DNA from: Halobacillus aidingensis
Lineage (GTDB): Bacteria; Bacillota; Bacilli; Bacillales; Halobacillaceae
NCBI RefSeq assembly: GCF_900104185.1
Contig: NZ_FNIZ01000004.1
Span: forward strand, 62,001-126,000
DNA: 64,000 bases
Direction: 5' to 3'
In this document: positions 20,116 through 32,637 of the stretch, one piece after another
How the letters are laid out: the number at the start of each line of letters is the position of its first letter
Position numbering within the stretch: the stretch's first letter is position 1
Notes under the pieces: model-generated
The model's input: only the letters and a program-made list of their open reading frames with translations
The model's database searches: none
What the model was told of the DNA's origin: nothing
Program-made: the position numbers and the translations under genes

Positions 20116-20291
20116 GTGGTTTCGAGAATTTCCCACGGCAAAGGGGCGAAGGGGAATGGCGAGACTCCTGCGGGGAAAAAGTGCAGGGTGAGACCCCACA
20201 GGACGCAGTCCGAGGAGGCTCACCGCGCTCCCGCGGAAAGCGAGTTATTCCCCGCAGCCCCTATCCTCTCAACTAAAGTCTCGAAATCCAC
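20116..20291. repeat. 176-bp nested palindromic element
   Basis: Outer arms GTGGTTTCGAGA (20116-20127) and TCTCGAAATCCAC (20279-20291); next pair GGGGCGAAGGGGAAT opposite ATTCCCCGCAGCCCC; inner pair GGTGAG opposite CTCACC around GACGCAGTCC. The core with GGCGAGACTCCTGCGGG and GAGGAGGCTCACCGCG is a repeat I recognise as dispersed between genes in many Bacillaceae genomes. It is far more GC-rich than its flanks and carries no gene. Confidence 0.75.
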
Positions 20292-20321
20292 TCTTAAACA
20301 ATCCTGGCATTTTCTTTAATA

Positions 20322-20358
20322 ACAAAGACCACATGGAGTGGGCCATGTGGTCTTTGTG
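20322..20358 (-). terminator. camS terminator
   Basis: CAAAGACCACATGG / CCATGTGGTCTTTG, a perfect 14-bp stem with 6-nt loop directly after the camS stop; followed on the minus strand by TTATTAAAG. Confidence 0.8.
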
Positions 20359-21504
20359 TTATTCGTAAACATGAACGAAAGGTTCCTGCTCGCCGGCTTT
20401 TTTGACGATCAGACTTTCCGGTTCATCCATGCTGTGGATATTCACTTGGACGTTATAATGATCTGCAAACATTTCGTTTACAAGACTGTACACATATTGT
20501 GTAAAACCGACAACTTCCGATTCAGACTGGAACTGGATCGGAATTTCAATCGACACTTCGCGAAGTTCGTTATTCACGTAAAATCCATTGGCGATCATAC
20601 CTACAAAGTTCGGGAAGTAATCGGATACTTCTTTTCTGAAGTCCGTAAAGATCTGTGAGTCATCGAAGTGATCCTCTTCTCCTTCATTGGAAGGAAACAG
20701 GACGTGCTTTTCATCAATGTTATCCCAACCATTAATGGTAAGGTCGGACCCTTTGACATACGTTTTACTTAAAAACTTGCCTGGAACTTTCGAGCTCGCT
20801 TCCTCTTCTTCATACAGGGCAAAAACAACCGGAACATTGTTAAGCTCTTCTCTCTCCCGAATCCGCTTCAAAATTTCCCCGGCATATTCTTTCCCTTTTT
20901 GAAGAAGCTCCTCAGTTGAATGGTCTACAGAGAGGCTTTGGCCTTCAGCCGTGAAATTATAGACGGTTCTCAATGAAATTCCGATGGTCACTCCGCTTAG
21001 CTCCACCTTATTTTCATCTTGTCTAACTAAGTAATTCTGCTCGATGATATTCGATATATATCGTGGACTTTCACGAAACTCTTCTTCGGTCGCTTCATCT
21101 TCATTAAGTTCCGGATTTAAGCCATCTTCATTTCCTGAACTCTCCCGGCCTAACCACTGGAGCAGCGTATCCCCTTCAAAGTATTGACCTGGCTGGAAAA
21201 AATACTTGTCCGGATCGAAATATTCTTTAGAATGGCGGCGGAGGCCACTTTCGAATTCATCGATGTCCATCCGGTTCCCCATCTGGTTCGTCGTCACGGC
21301 TCGTGCGGTTGAAACCTTCGGACTGCTTTCTGTCAGGATCATCCGATAATCCTTTTCCGACATATTGTAGTTCGGGATGATGGCGGATTGATTATTTTTT
21401 TCATCTTTCGTTTCCTGTATGACTTCTTCTCTGTTGTCAAAAACGGGCGTACACGCGCTTACGACGAGCAATGAACTAAGCAACAGTGCGTGCATCTTCC
21501 TCAT
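20359..21504 (-). CDS. CamS-family lipoprotein (YerH)
   Basis: 381 aa. Start at ATG 21504 (AAGGGAGTGG upstream); the frame is open 15 codons further but without a ribosome site. The signal peptide MRKMHALLLSSLLVVSAC ends in a lipobox with C18 as the lipid-anchored residue. The rest is an acidic extracellular CamS domain (sex-pheromone cAM373 precursor family), whose signal peptide gives a pheromone in enterococci and staphylococci; whether that happens here is unknown. Located after ligA as B. subtilis yerH. Confidence 0.9.
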   Translation of the reverse strand: MRKMHALLLSSLLVVSACTPVFDNREEVIQETKDEKNNQSAIIPNYNMSEKDYRMILTESSPKVSTARAVTTNQMGNRMDIDEFESGLRRHSKEYFDPDKYFFQPGQYFEGDTLLQWLGRESSGNEDGLNPELNEDEATEEEFRESPRYISNIIEQNYLVRQDENKVELSGVTIGISLRTVYNFTAEGQSLSVDHSTEELLQKGKEYAGEILKRIREREELNNVPVVFALYEEEEASSKVPGKFLSKTYVKGSDLTINGWDNIDEKHVLFPSNEGEEDHFDDSQIFTDFRKEVSDYFPNFVGMIANGFYVNNELREVSIEIPIQFQSESEVVGFTQYVYSLVNEMFADHYNVQVNIHSMDEPESLIVKKAGEQEPFVHVYE

Positions 21505-21593
21505 GCTTTCCACTCCCTTAATGAGACCAGCCGGAGCGTCTTTGTTCAATCACGCTCCGGCTCCTCTTGTATAACCATAAAACGTTTGATCAA

Positions 21594-25842
<4,249 letters not shown>

Positions 25843-25846
<4 letters not shown>

Positions 25847-26553
25847 GAGGGTCCACCATCCTTCATCTTCATTGATTTAACGGCTTCGACCGTTTTAAGA
25901 GCAACCTCTAGGTTATCATAAATCACATCGCCGACAACGATGACATCTGCATAAGCGGCCATTTCTGACGCCTGTTCTTCCGAAGTAATGCCCCCGCCGT
26001 AGACGAGAGATGTATTTTTTAATTCACGAGCCACGTCTTTGACCAAGCCGGGGTTCCCGTACGTTCCGCTGTATTCCATGTAGAAAACGGGCAGACGGAA
26101 GATGTGTTCAGCCATCCGGGCATAGGCTAGGACATCTTCATAATCCGGAAGCGAGCAATCGGTCCGTTTGAACACCTTCGCTTCAGGGTTGAGTACACAA
26201 TACCCTTCGGGCAGCATGTCCTCCCATTCGATCACATCTGCATATTCTTTGATCGCCTGGTGCTGCACATCGATCATCCACTTCTTATCGCCACTATTCA
26301 GCACAAGAGGGATGAAATAAGCATCAAACCCAAGCGTTATCGCTTCAATATCCGAAACTTCAAGCACGAAACTGATATCGTACGCCTCAATGCGTTCCTG
26401 CAAATCCATGACGTTCTCGAACGTAATGCCGTCTGTACCGCCGACAATAATCGCATCTGTTCCTGATGTACATATCTTCTTCAATTCTGCGTCTGTAATC
26501 GTCTTATTCGGATCAAGCTTGAACACATGATCCCACTCGCTTATATTGTACAT
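25843..26553 (-). CDS. pcrB: heptaprenylglyceryl phosphate synthase PcrB
   Basis: 236 aa TIM-barrel prenyltransferase that joins heptaprenyl diphosphate to sn-glycerol-1-phosphate, the bacterial counterpart of archaeal GGGP synthase. Start at ATG 26553 (GGAGG upstream, [17 protein letters not shown] is the usual beginning) rather than the upstream in-frame start at 26571. [12 protein letters not shown] (about 163-174) and [12 protein letters not shown] (phosphate binding) are conserved. First gene of the pcrB-pcrA-ligA unit. Confidence 0.95.
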
Positions 26554-26672
26554 TTCCGTCCTCCAAAACAACAGTTATCCATCTACCCATTATAGCAAAT
26601 TTTCATCCCCGGGTTGAGGGGCACAACCAAACAATTCTATGACCTTTGTGAGAGTGGTTGCGGGAGTTTGAT

Positions 26673-26853
26673 TTGGTAATATATGTATGACCTGGTACAC
26701 CATAAATTGTAAACATACAAAAGCCCGTCCTCTCTATTTAAAATGAGAGTCGGGCTATGGTTGTGTTGCTGGGAAGTTATTGGAGACCAGGTCATACAAT
26801 TATTACCAAACTAAATCATCAAAGACGATGTCATACATATATTACCAGGTCAC
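26673..26853. repeat. TATGACCTGGT inverted-repeat element
   Basis: TTTGGTAATATATGTATGACCTGGT (26673-26697, quoted in two overlapping parts: TTTGGTAATATATG and TATGACCTGGT) is matched 23 of 25 by the inverted end at 26786-26810. A third partial copy lies at 26829-26853, touching the YitT stop. The left arm continues into TACACCA, as in the palindrome at 41031. Looks like a small non-coding inverted-repeat element with a hairpin inside. Confidence 0.75.
26718..26757 (-). terminator. likely terminator of the YitT gene
   Basis: AGCCCG-T-CCTCTC opposite GAGAG-T-CGGGCT within the inverted-repeat element, with a short T run (TTTTG) on the minus strand. Confidence 0.5.
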
Positions 26854-27446
26854 GAAGGTTGCTCAGGTAGGAGGCGGGTGGATGTGAAGGTCATGGTTAC
26901 GAGTCCGACGCTTAGGATGGTGATGGCGGAGAGCATGAGTGTCTCGAGCGAAAACAGATAGCCACTGGCACCGATGACAACGGCATCTATCGCGAGGATG
27001 ACGAAGCCGACATTGACTTTGCACCAATCGGCGATCATTTGGGCGAGCAGGTCGGTGCCACCCGTACTTGTATGCACGCGGAGCATCAACCCGATTCCTC
27101 CGCCAACGAGCGCTCCTCCAATGATGGAACTGATCGCTGGATCGAGCGGCAAATGATGGGCGCGCAACCCTTGGAGAAGGTCAATGGAAAAAGAAGAAAT
27201 CAACAACCCATGCAGACTGTTGTAGAAATACGTACGGTAATAGAACCAGGCGAGCGTAAAGATCGGAATGCTGAAGCAGATAATCGTCAGCCCGACCTCA
27301 AGCCCCCATATGTAATTGGCGATCATCCCGATTCCGATGATGCCTCCATCTAAAACATGATCTGGAATCAGGAAAAAGTTGATGCCAAGTGAAAGTATCA
27401 TACTGCCGAGAATGATCATGGCGCCTTTTTTCAACATCGTCTTCAT
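26850..27446 (-). CDS. YitT family membrane protein, short form
   Basis: 198 aa with five to six membrane helices. GINFFLIPDHVLDGGIIGIG (24-43) and HTSTGGTDLLAQM (about 125-137) are signatures of the YitT (DUF161) family of unknown function. Typical members are about 280 aa and end in a cytosolic DUF2179 domain; here the protein ends soon after the last helix, so that domain is absent. Start ATG with AAGGGGAG upstream. Not in the equivalent B. subtilis location, so it is an insertion between yerC and pcrB. Confidence 0.85.
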   Translation of the reverse strand: MKTMLKKGAMIILGSMILSLGINFFLIPDHVLDGGIIGIGMIANYIWGLEVGLTIICFSIPIFTLAWFYYRTYFYNSLHGLLISSFSIDLLQGLRAHHLPLDPAISSIIGGALVGGGIGLMLRVHTSTGGTDLLAQMIADWCKVNVGFVILAIDAVVIGASGYLFSLETLMLSAITILSVGLVTMTFTSTRLLPEQPS

Positions 27447-27527
27447 CGGACAGCTCCCCTTCCATAGTACTAGCCTATGCCTGTCCGTTTTTTCTTAGAA
27501 TCATGGAAGTGTTTCACCAGCGCCAAC

Positions 27528-27558
27528 AAAAAAAGACTGCCTAACAATAAAGGCAGCC
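27528..27558 (-). terminator. yerC terminator
   Basis: GGCTGCCT / AGGCAGTC stem with an 8-nt loop followed by seven T on the minus strand, 10 bp after the stop. Confidence 0.85.
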
Positions 27559-27567
27559 TCTCATAAA

Positions 27568-27870
27568 CTATTCGGTTTGTTTCGCTTGCACACGGTCAAG
27601 CGCTTGTGTATAAGCGTCATTGCCATAATTCAAGCAGCGTTTCACACGGGAGATCGTCGCCGTGGATGCACCTGTTTCGGTTTCAATTTTATGATAAGTG
27701 AAGCCTTCACGCAGCATGCGCGCTACTTCCAATCGCTGAGCGAGTGACTGCACTTCATTCATCGTTGCGAGATCATCAAAGAATTCATAGCATTCTTCTA
27801 CACTTTGCAAAGATAAAACCGCTTCGAACAGTTGATCGAGCGTCTTTCCTCTCAATTTATCGATCTGCAT
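27568..27870 (-). CDS. yerC: TrpR-like YerC/YecD family DNA-binding protein
   Basis: 100 aa all-helical protein of the TrpR/YerC family. The helix-turn-helix is at about 60-80 (TYHKIETETGASTATISRVK). The family has no established ligand or target. ATG preceded by AAGGAGGG; 13 bp downstream of yerB, so co-transcribed with it. Gene order yerA-yerB-yerC is conserved with B. subtilis. Confidence 0.9.
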   Translation of the reverse strand: MQIDKLRGKTLDQLFEAVLSLQSVEECYEFFDDLATMNEVQSLAQRLEVARMLREGFTYHKIETETGASTATISRVKRCLNYGNDAYTQALDRVQAKQTE

Positions 27871-27883
27871 GCCTTTTCCCTCC

Positions 27884-28942
27884 TTACTCCGATTCTACTG
27901 CAGCGTTTCCTGGAATGATGTTCACCCAAGTCTTCCCTGGTGTAAATGCCAGCGGGCTGCCGTCTTTATAGGGAAGCAATCGTCCATCGACGTTCTTCCA
28001 CTCTACTTCTTTCATTTGTCCTTTTTGTAAAAGATACCCGTTCCCGCCTGAAGTGAGATCAATCGCACGACGACCGGCGTTATCAATAATCCGGTGGTCT
28101 GCTTCTATGATCCAAACATTTTCTACAGCCACCCGTTCTTCATTCAAACGGTCGATGGTCGGCTCTCCATCACTGGAACGTAAAAACTGCTCTTTCGCAG
28201 CATCATAAGTAAAACTTACATTCGTCCGACTGCCATAAGTAATCTGGACGTCATCCACGGGTGTTCCTTCAAACGAACCTTCTTCAGCAAACGGTAGTGC
28301 TTCAGGTTCTCCTGATTCATCATAGCCTTTGTTCGCAACCGCCTGCTCGACTCCCTCTGTCAAAAGATAAGAGTTATGAGGAGCTGCACGATCCGAGGAC
28401 CGTTCGAATAACCAGCCGTTGTTATCATACATCGCTCCATCCAGGTAATCGACACCGCTGCCTGCTACTTGTTGATTGATCGACGTCGACGCACCGTGGT
28501 ACGTATAAAGCGCATCAAAGCCATCAGCGATTTCGAAATAGTATGGACGTGCACTTCTTACCGGACCTATTGTATCAGGAATGTCACTATGGAACAAAGC
28601 AAGGAAACGTGTGATCTGCCCCTCTGCCAAAACTTCATAGACGATGTCGGCCTGACTCAAGCCTGATTGAGGTCTTGCTTTCGGATGGTTGTTCACCATG
28701 ACGGACAAGGCACGGTGGTCTGCTTTTTCAGCCGTCGCTTCCCCCGTCAGTGGAAATGTTTCTGTGCGGGCTTGTTCGGTTTCTTCCTTTTCATCAACGG
28801 TCACGTTCTCTTCTGTCTCTATTTGTTCTTCGACCGCTGTTTCTTTCTCTTTCGTTTCTTCAGGTTGTGCAGCCCCTGCTTCCTCATTACAAGCGCTGAG
28901 AAAAAGGACGGCAAGCAAGCTGAAGAATGTAAGCTTTCTCAA
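27884..28942 (-). CDS. yerB: DUF3048 lipoprotein YerB
   Basis: 352 aa from TTG 28942 (AAGGAA nine bases upstream), giving a standard signal peptide MRKLTFFSLLAVLFLSAC with lipobox cysteine at 18; an alternative GTG at 28951 touches the ribosome site. An acidic linker (EETKEKETAVEEQIETEEN) leads to the extracellular DUF3048 domain, with VMVNNHPKARPQSGLSQAD and FHSDIPDTIGPVRSARPYY. In B. subtilis YerB has been linked to peptidoglycan-related phenotypes, but its activity is unsettled. Translationally close to yerC. Confidence 0.9.
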   Translation of the reverse strand: MRKLTFFSLLAVLFLSACNEEAGAAQPEETKEKETAVEEQIETEENVTVDEKEETEQARTETFPLTGEATAEKADHRALSVMVNNHPKARPQSGLSQADIVYEVLAEGQITRFLALFHSDIPDTIGPVRSARPYYFEIADGFDALYTYHGASTSINQQVAGSGVDYLDGAMYDNNGWLFERSSDRAAPHNSYLLTEGVEQAVANKGYDESGEPEALPFAEEGSFEGTPVDDVQITYGSRTNVSFTYDAAKEQFLRSSDGEPTIDRLNEERVAVENVWIIEADHRIIDNAGRRAIDLTSGGNGYLLQKGQMKEVEWKNVDGRLLPYKDGSPLAFTPGKTWVNIIPGNAAVESE

Positions 28943-28978
28943 TGACAGCACTTCCTTATCTGTATTCCCTCTCTTATT

Positions 28979-30724
28979 TTAACGCATTATCGAAGGAAAG
29001 AGTACCTCTTTCTTTTTCACATCCATGATTCCAAGCGGTGTGATGCGAATGAATGGCAGATGCATGGATGACAAAAAGAGAAGCGTGTAAACGGGATCAT
29101 TGAACGTAAAACCATGATCCAGCAGGCATTCTTTCAATTTCGCTTCTTCCTCCATGAGCTCTCTCATCGGCAGATCGGCCATCACGCCGCCAAGAGACAA
29201 TGGCAGTTCAAAAAGGATTTCTCCTTCATTGACGAGCACAATTCCCCCACCGATTTCCTTCATGCGCTGAAAGGCCTTTTTCATATCTTTACGTGACTTT
29301 CCTGTCAATATGATATCCCCAGTATTGCTGTACGAGCTGACAAGGCCACCTAATGTCTGCGTAAAACCTTTCAGCAGTGTATTGACCATCCATTCGCCTT
29401 CACGGTCCATCAGCATGAGGTAGGATTCTTTATTTTCATCGCTCAATCGGTCGGTGGAAATGTCCGTATCGATGGCATAAGGTTTCATGATGACATCGTT
29501 CACCATCTCAAGACCGATCGGCATGGAAAACTGCATATCTGCATCGGTCACTTCCCAATCGAGATCGAGCGGCTTCACGCCATTTTTTTCCCACTGGATT
29601 AGTGTTTCTTTTTTCAAAACCTCACCATCACGTTTCGTCCATTCACCTTTTGCAATGACGGAGTGAGGCATCGGGTCTTTCGGGTCTGATAAAAAGTTCA
29701 GGTGAGCGACGCGCCCGGCGTTCAAGCTTCCTACACGATTTTCAATTCCGAAATGACGGGCCGCCTGATACGTCGCCATCATGTACGCATCAATTTCCGG
29801 CACGCCGGCATCCAATGCAATTTGGATACATGGATTGATCAGTCCTTCACGATAAAATCCAGGCGTGGATCCATCGGTCGTGTACATCATATGGTCGAAG
29901 TGAGTATGCCCTTGTTCCACAAGCCCTTGTAAAATATCCGGAAGATCCGGGCGGATGGACGAGTAGCGTAACCCTGTCTGATAACCGATTTCCAATCGTT
30001 TCAGAACATCGTCAGCACTCATCGATTCATGCTCTGAATCCATTCCGAGCAAGCGCATTTTCACAAGCGTCTGTTCAGAAGCGCCCGGCAGGTGGGCTTC
30101 CAAAGGCTTCCTTGAACGTTTGGTTTCCTGCATAAAGTGTAAAATCTGCTCGTCCCCATGATGAAGGACATCCGGCCATGCCGTCAGCTCTCCACCCTGG
30201 ATGACCGCATCGTGAGCGATCCAATCCGGGATTTGCGAATCAAAGGCAAAACGGTCTTCATCTCGAAGCACGGACTGCGGGTCAAAGCGCGCCCACCAGT
30301 ACATGGTTGCAGGTAAATCCATGAACTCTTCCAATAAAGAAAACGCTTTCTCTTTTTCTGTTAAAAAAAGCCACATCAAGTTATCGTTGACGAGCGTCGT
30401 GGTCCCTGTCTCTGCCGCATATTCTGCAAAGCTCTGGGGATTATATAACTGAAATGGGTGGGCATGCGGTTCAACATAGCCAGGCACAATATAACTGTCT
30501 GTGCCATCAATGATTTCCGTACCTTCTGTATTGGAAGGAAGCTTTTGGCCGGTATAAATGATGCGATCATTATACAACCAGATATGGCCATGCATCCATT
30601 TCTTTAAGTAAACATTCAAGTAAGTTGTATTTTTGATTAACTTCGTCGGCGCCGTTTTTCCATCAATGACGGCTGCATGTTCACGCAGCTGACGGTTCCG
30701 CCAACGAAAGCGTGTTTCGTTCAT
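28979..30724 (-). CDS. yerA: adenine deaminase-like amidohydrolase YerA
   Basis: 581 aa; ATG 30724 chosen for the GGGAGG site and because this gives the family length (the frame extends 39 codons upstream). Amidohydrolase fold: YVEPHAHPF (HxH metal pair), HLPGASEQTL, then MYTTDGSTPG (metal aspartate region), and a C-terminal adenine-deaminase domain (about 430-560) with MKPYAIDTDIST. It resembles AdeC, which turns adenine into hypoxanthine, but B. subtilis YerA is not its main adenine deaminase, so the substrate is open. Lies between yerB and the purine operon. Confidence 0.85.
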   Translation of the reverse strand: MNETRFRWRNRQLREHAAVIDGKTAPTKLIKNTTYLNVYLKKWMHGHIWLYNDRIIYTGQKLPSNTEGTEIIDGTDSYIVPGYVEPHAHPFQLYNPQSFAEYAAETGTTTLVNDNLMWLFLTEKEKAFSLLEEFMDLPATMYWWARFDPQSVLRDEDRFAFDSQIPDWIAHDAVIQGGELTAWPDVLHHGDEQILHFMQETKRSRKPLEAHLPGASEQTLVKMRLLGMDSEHESMSADDVLKRLEIGYQTGLRYSSIRPDLPDILQGLVEQGHTHFDHMMYTTDGSTPGFYREGLINPCIQIALDAGVPEIDAYMMATYQAARHFGIENRVGSLNAGRVAHLNFLSDPKDPMPHSVIAKGEWTKRDGEVLKKETLIQWEKNGVKPLDLDWEVTDADMQFSMPIGLEMVNDVIMKPYAIDTDISTDRLSDENKESYLMLMDREGEWMVNTLLKGFTQTLGGLVSSYSNTGDIILTGKSRKDMKKAFQRMKEIGGGIVLVNEGEILFELPLSLGGVMADLPMRELMEEEAKLKECLLDHGFTFNDPVYTLLFLSSMHLPFIRITPLGIMDVKKKEVLFPSIMR

Positions 30725-30797
30725 GGAGCGTACCTCCCTGAGATCATTATGTTCTATCGTAACACAGGAACTTCCATTCTGGTAAGGAGGAAGCACA

Positions 30798-31052
30798 ATG
30801 AAACCGAATATCGGTATCATCAACAGTATGGTCCGCATCACCGCAGGTCTTAGTATGCTGACCTATTTGACGATCCGCGGTGCACGTAAAGAGTGCGATT
30901 CTTCCCACCCGCTTCTAATCATGTTGTCTGCATTGAAGGTTGCGGAAGGAATTGTACGTTTCTGCCCGTTGACAGCCGTTTATGAGGAAATGTCTACAGA
31001 AAAAGACGGCATTGAGCAAAGCTGGCAGCAAAATATTCCGCAGGACCAATAA
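30798..31052 (+). CDS. DUF2892 family membrane protein
   Basis: 84 aa, ATG preceded by AAGGAGGAAG. MKPNIGIINSMVRITAGLSM begins a typical DUF2892 pair of membrane-associated helices, with LIMLSALKVAEGIVRFCPL (about 40-58) as second. C-terminal tail is hydrophilic. The family is of unknown function, often fused to or beside rhodanese domains; no rhodanese here. Oriented opposite to the flanking genes. Confidence 0.85.
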   Translation: MKPNIGIINSMVRITAGLSMLTYLTIRGARKECDSSHPLLIMLSALKVAEGIVRFCPLTAVYEEMSTEKDGIEQSWQQNIPQDQ

Positions 31053-31080
31053 ACGCGGAGGTGTACGGCATGTTTCTGCC

Positions 31081-31210
31081 GATGATTTTCCTGTTCCGTC
31101 GATATATTAAAAATTTGGCCGATAAAAATAAAGTTTAGCCGATATATCCGGATTTTGGTCGATATCTTCAATTTTCAATTGATATATACGACTTCCCATT
31201 GATATATATC
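31081..31210. repeat. seven-unit degenerate array with exact 20-nt period
   Basis: GAT(A/G)AT-type words, mostly preceded by (G)CC, GTC or ATT, start at 31081, 31101, 31121, 31141, 31161, 31181 and 31201, i.e. exactly every 20 nt. Examples are GCCGATATATCCGGATTTTG and ATTGATATATACGACTTCCC. Between units the sequence differs, so this is phased rather than a recent tandem duplication. Lies in the 170-bp gap between the DUF2892 gene and a terminator. Confidence 0.8.
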
Positions 31211-31222
31211 ACAATCACTAAC

Positions 31223-31253
31223 AAAAAAAGAGCGGGCTGCCCCGCTCTTTCTT
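31223..31253. terminator. terminator of the DUF2892 gene
   Basis: AAAGAGCGGG / CCCGCTCTTT with CTGC loop; A run before and T-rich tract after, usable in both directions. Confidence 0.8.
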
Positions 31254-31269
31254 CAAAAGGATGAAACAT

Positions 31270-31377
31270 ATGGATTTTATGGAGTACTTTACAGACGTCG
31301 GTTTCGTCATCGTCACCGTCATCGGCTCGATAGCCGCTTTATTCTACGTCGGCATGCGAAGCCGCCGAAGAGACTGA
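31270..31377 (+). CDS. EYxxD-motif small membrane protein
   Basis: 35 codons from ATG 31270 (AAAAGGA seven bases upstream; an ATG at 31261 is in frame but inside the site). The product starts MDFMEYFTDVGF, with the EYxxD motif, then one membrane helix (VIVTVIGSIAALFYVGM) and a basic tail RSRRRD. This matches the tiny EYxxD family known from Bacillaceae. Its last 39 bases overlap the 3' end of purD, transcribed towards it. Confidence 0.8.
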   Translation: MDFMEYFTDVGFVIVTVIGSIAALFYVGMRSRRRD

Positions 31378-32619
31378 TGTACGTCCGATATCTCTTCGAA
31401 AGAAAAAGTCCCTCTGATTCTCAAATGGACGGAGCGATTGATACGTACGATCCAGCGCTTGCGCCAAGTCTTCTCCTTTGTTCCCAATCAAAAGGACGCG
31501 CCCGCCGCTGGATACATACTTCCCGCTTTCCCAAGCTGTCCCTGCATGGACGACAAAACCATCATCCGCTTTAAGCTCAGGTAACGGACGCCCCTTTTCA
31601 TATGGACCAGGATAGCCCGCGGAAGCGACCACAACACCTGCACAAACTTCCTCTGACCATTTCAATCCAGGATCTTTCCCATCCAGTACATCGTTCACCA
31701 CTTGCACGAGGTCATTTTCTAACAAAGGTAAAACGACCTGCGTTTCCGGATCACCGAATCGCGCATTGAATTCAATCACCTTCGGGCCCTCTGAAGTTTC
31801 GATCAAGCCTGCATATAAAATCCCTGTAAACGGGCGGCCTTCTTCCACCATCGCTGCCGCTACCGGCTTCACAATCTCCTCGACAGCAAAGGCGTACGAA
31901 GAATTATTCAATGCTTGCACAGGAGCGAAGGCGCCCATTCCGCCTGTATTCGGACCTTGATCTCCATCGAATGCGCGCTTATGGTCTTTCGCAGGAATCA
32001 TCGGATAGACATTCGAACCATTCACAAACGCCATGAGCGAGAATTCTTCGCCTGCCAAAAATTCCTCCACGACAATTTCACGGCTCGCATCGCCGAACTG
32101 GCCATTTTCAAGCATGTCTTCCGCTGCTGACAACGCCTCGTCCACGGTTTCAGCCACGACGACCCCTTTTCCTGCCGCCAGTCCGTCCGCCTTCACGACA
32201 ATCGGCGCACCTTTTTCCCTAATGTAAGATTGAGCCGCTTCCACATTGGAAAAAGCTTCGTATCCAGCCGTCGGAATCTCGTATTTGTGCATCAGCTGTT
32301 TAGCAAAATGCTTGCTTCCTTCGATCAGAGCGGCCGCTTTGGTCGGACCGAACACCGGCAGAGCCGCTTCTTGGAAAGCATCCACCAATCCATCAAGCAA
32401 AGGGTTCTCAGGGCCTACCACGGTCAGGCCCACATTGTTCTCCCGGGCAAAAGCAACCAGACCGTCAAAATCCTGCTCACTCATATCGATGCATTCAGCA
32501 ATTTTGCTCATCCCTGCATTTCCAGGGGCAGCGAAAATACGATCTACTTGATCACTTTCTGCGAACTTTTGTACAAGGCTGTGTTCCCGGCCACCTCGAC
32601 CGACGACCAATACGTTCAT
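31339..32619 (-). CDS. purD: phosphoribosylamine-glycine ligase PurD
   Basis: 426 aa ATP-grasp enzyme making GAR from phosphoribosylamine and glycine, step 2 of purine synthesis. MNVLVVGRGGREHSLVQKF at the start, the ATP-grasp lysine region IVVKADGLAAGKGVVVAET, NTGGMGAFAPV and EFNARFGDPETQVVLP near the metal site. Last gene of the pur operon, 18 bp after purH. The C-terminal tail (FRRDIGRTSVSSAASHADVE) is not family-typical and overlaps the small EYxxD gene, so the last residues may be a later extension. Confidence 0.96.
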   Translation of the reverse strand: MNVLVVGRGGREHSLVQKFAESDQVDRIFAAPGNAGMSKIAECIDMSEQDFDGLVAFARENNVGLTVVGPENPLLDGLVDAFQEAALPVFGPTKAAALIEGSKHFAKQLMHKYEIPTAGYEAFSNVEAAQSYIREKGAPIVVKADGLAAGKGVVVAETVDEALSAAEDMLENGQFGDASREIVVEEFLAGEEFSLMAFVNGSNVYPMIPAKDHKRAFDGDQGPNTGGMGAFAPVQALNNSSYAFAVEEIVKPVAAAMVEEGRPFTGILYAGLIETSEGPKVIEFNARFGDPETQVVLPLLENDLVQVVNDVLDGKDPGLKWSEEVCAGVVVASAGYPGPYEKGRPLPELKADDGFVVHAGTAWESGKYVSSGGRVLLIGNKGEDLAQALDRTYQSLRPFENQRDFFFRRDIGRTSVSSAASHADVE

Positions 32620-32637
32620 AAGACTCCACCCTTTCGA

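Noticed and set aside
26718-26810. Insertion sequence
   Set aside because: Inverted ends exist but the element is under 200 bp with no open frame; at most a non-autonomous repeat.
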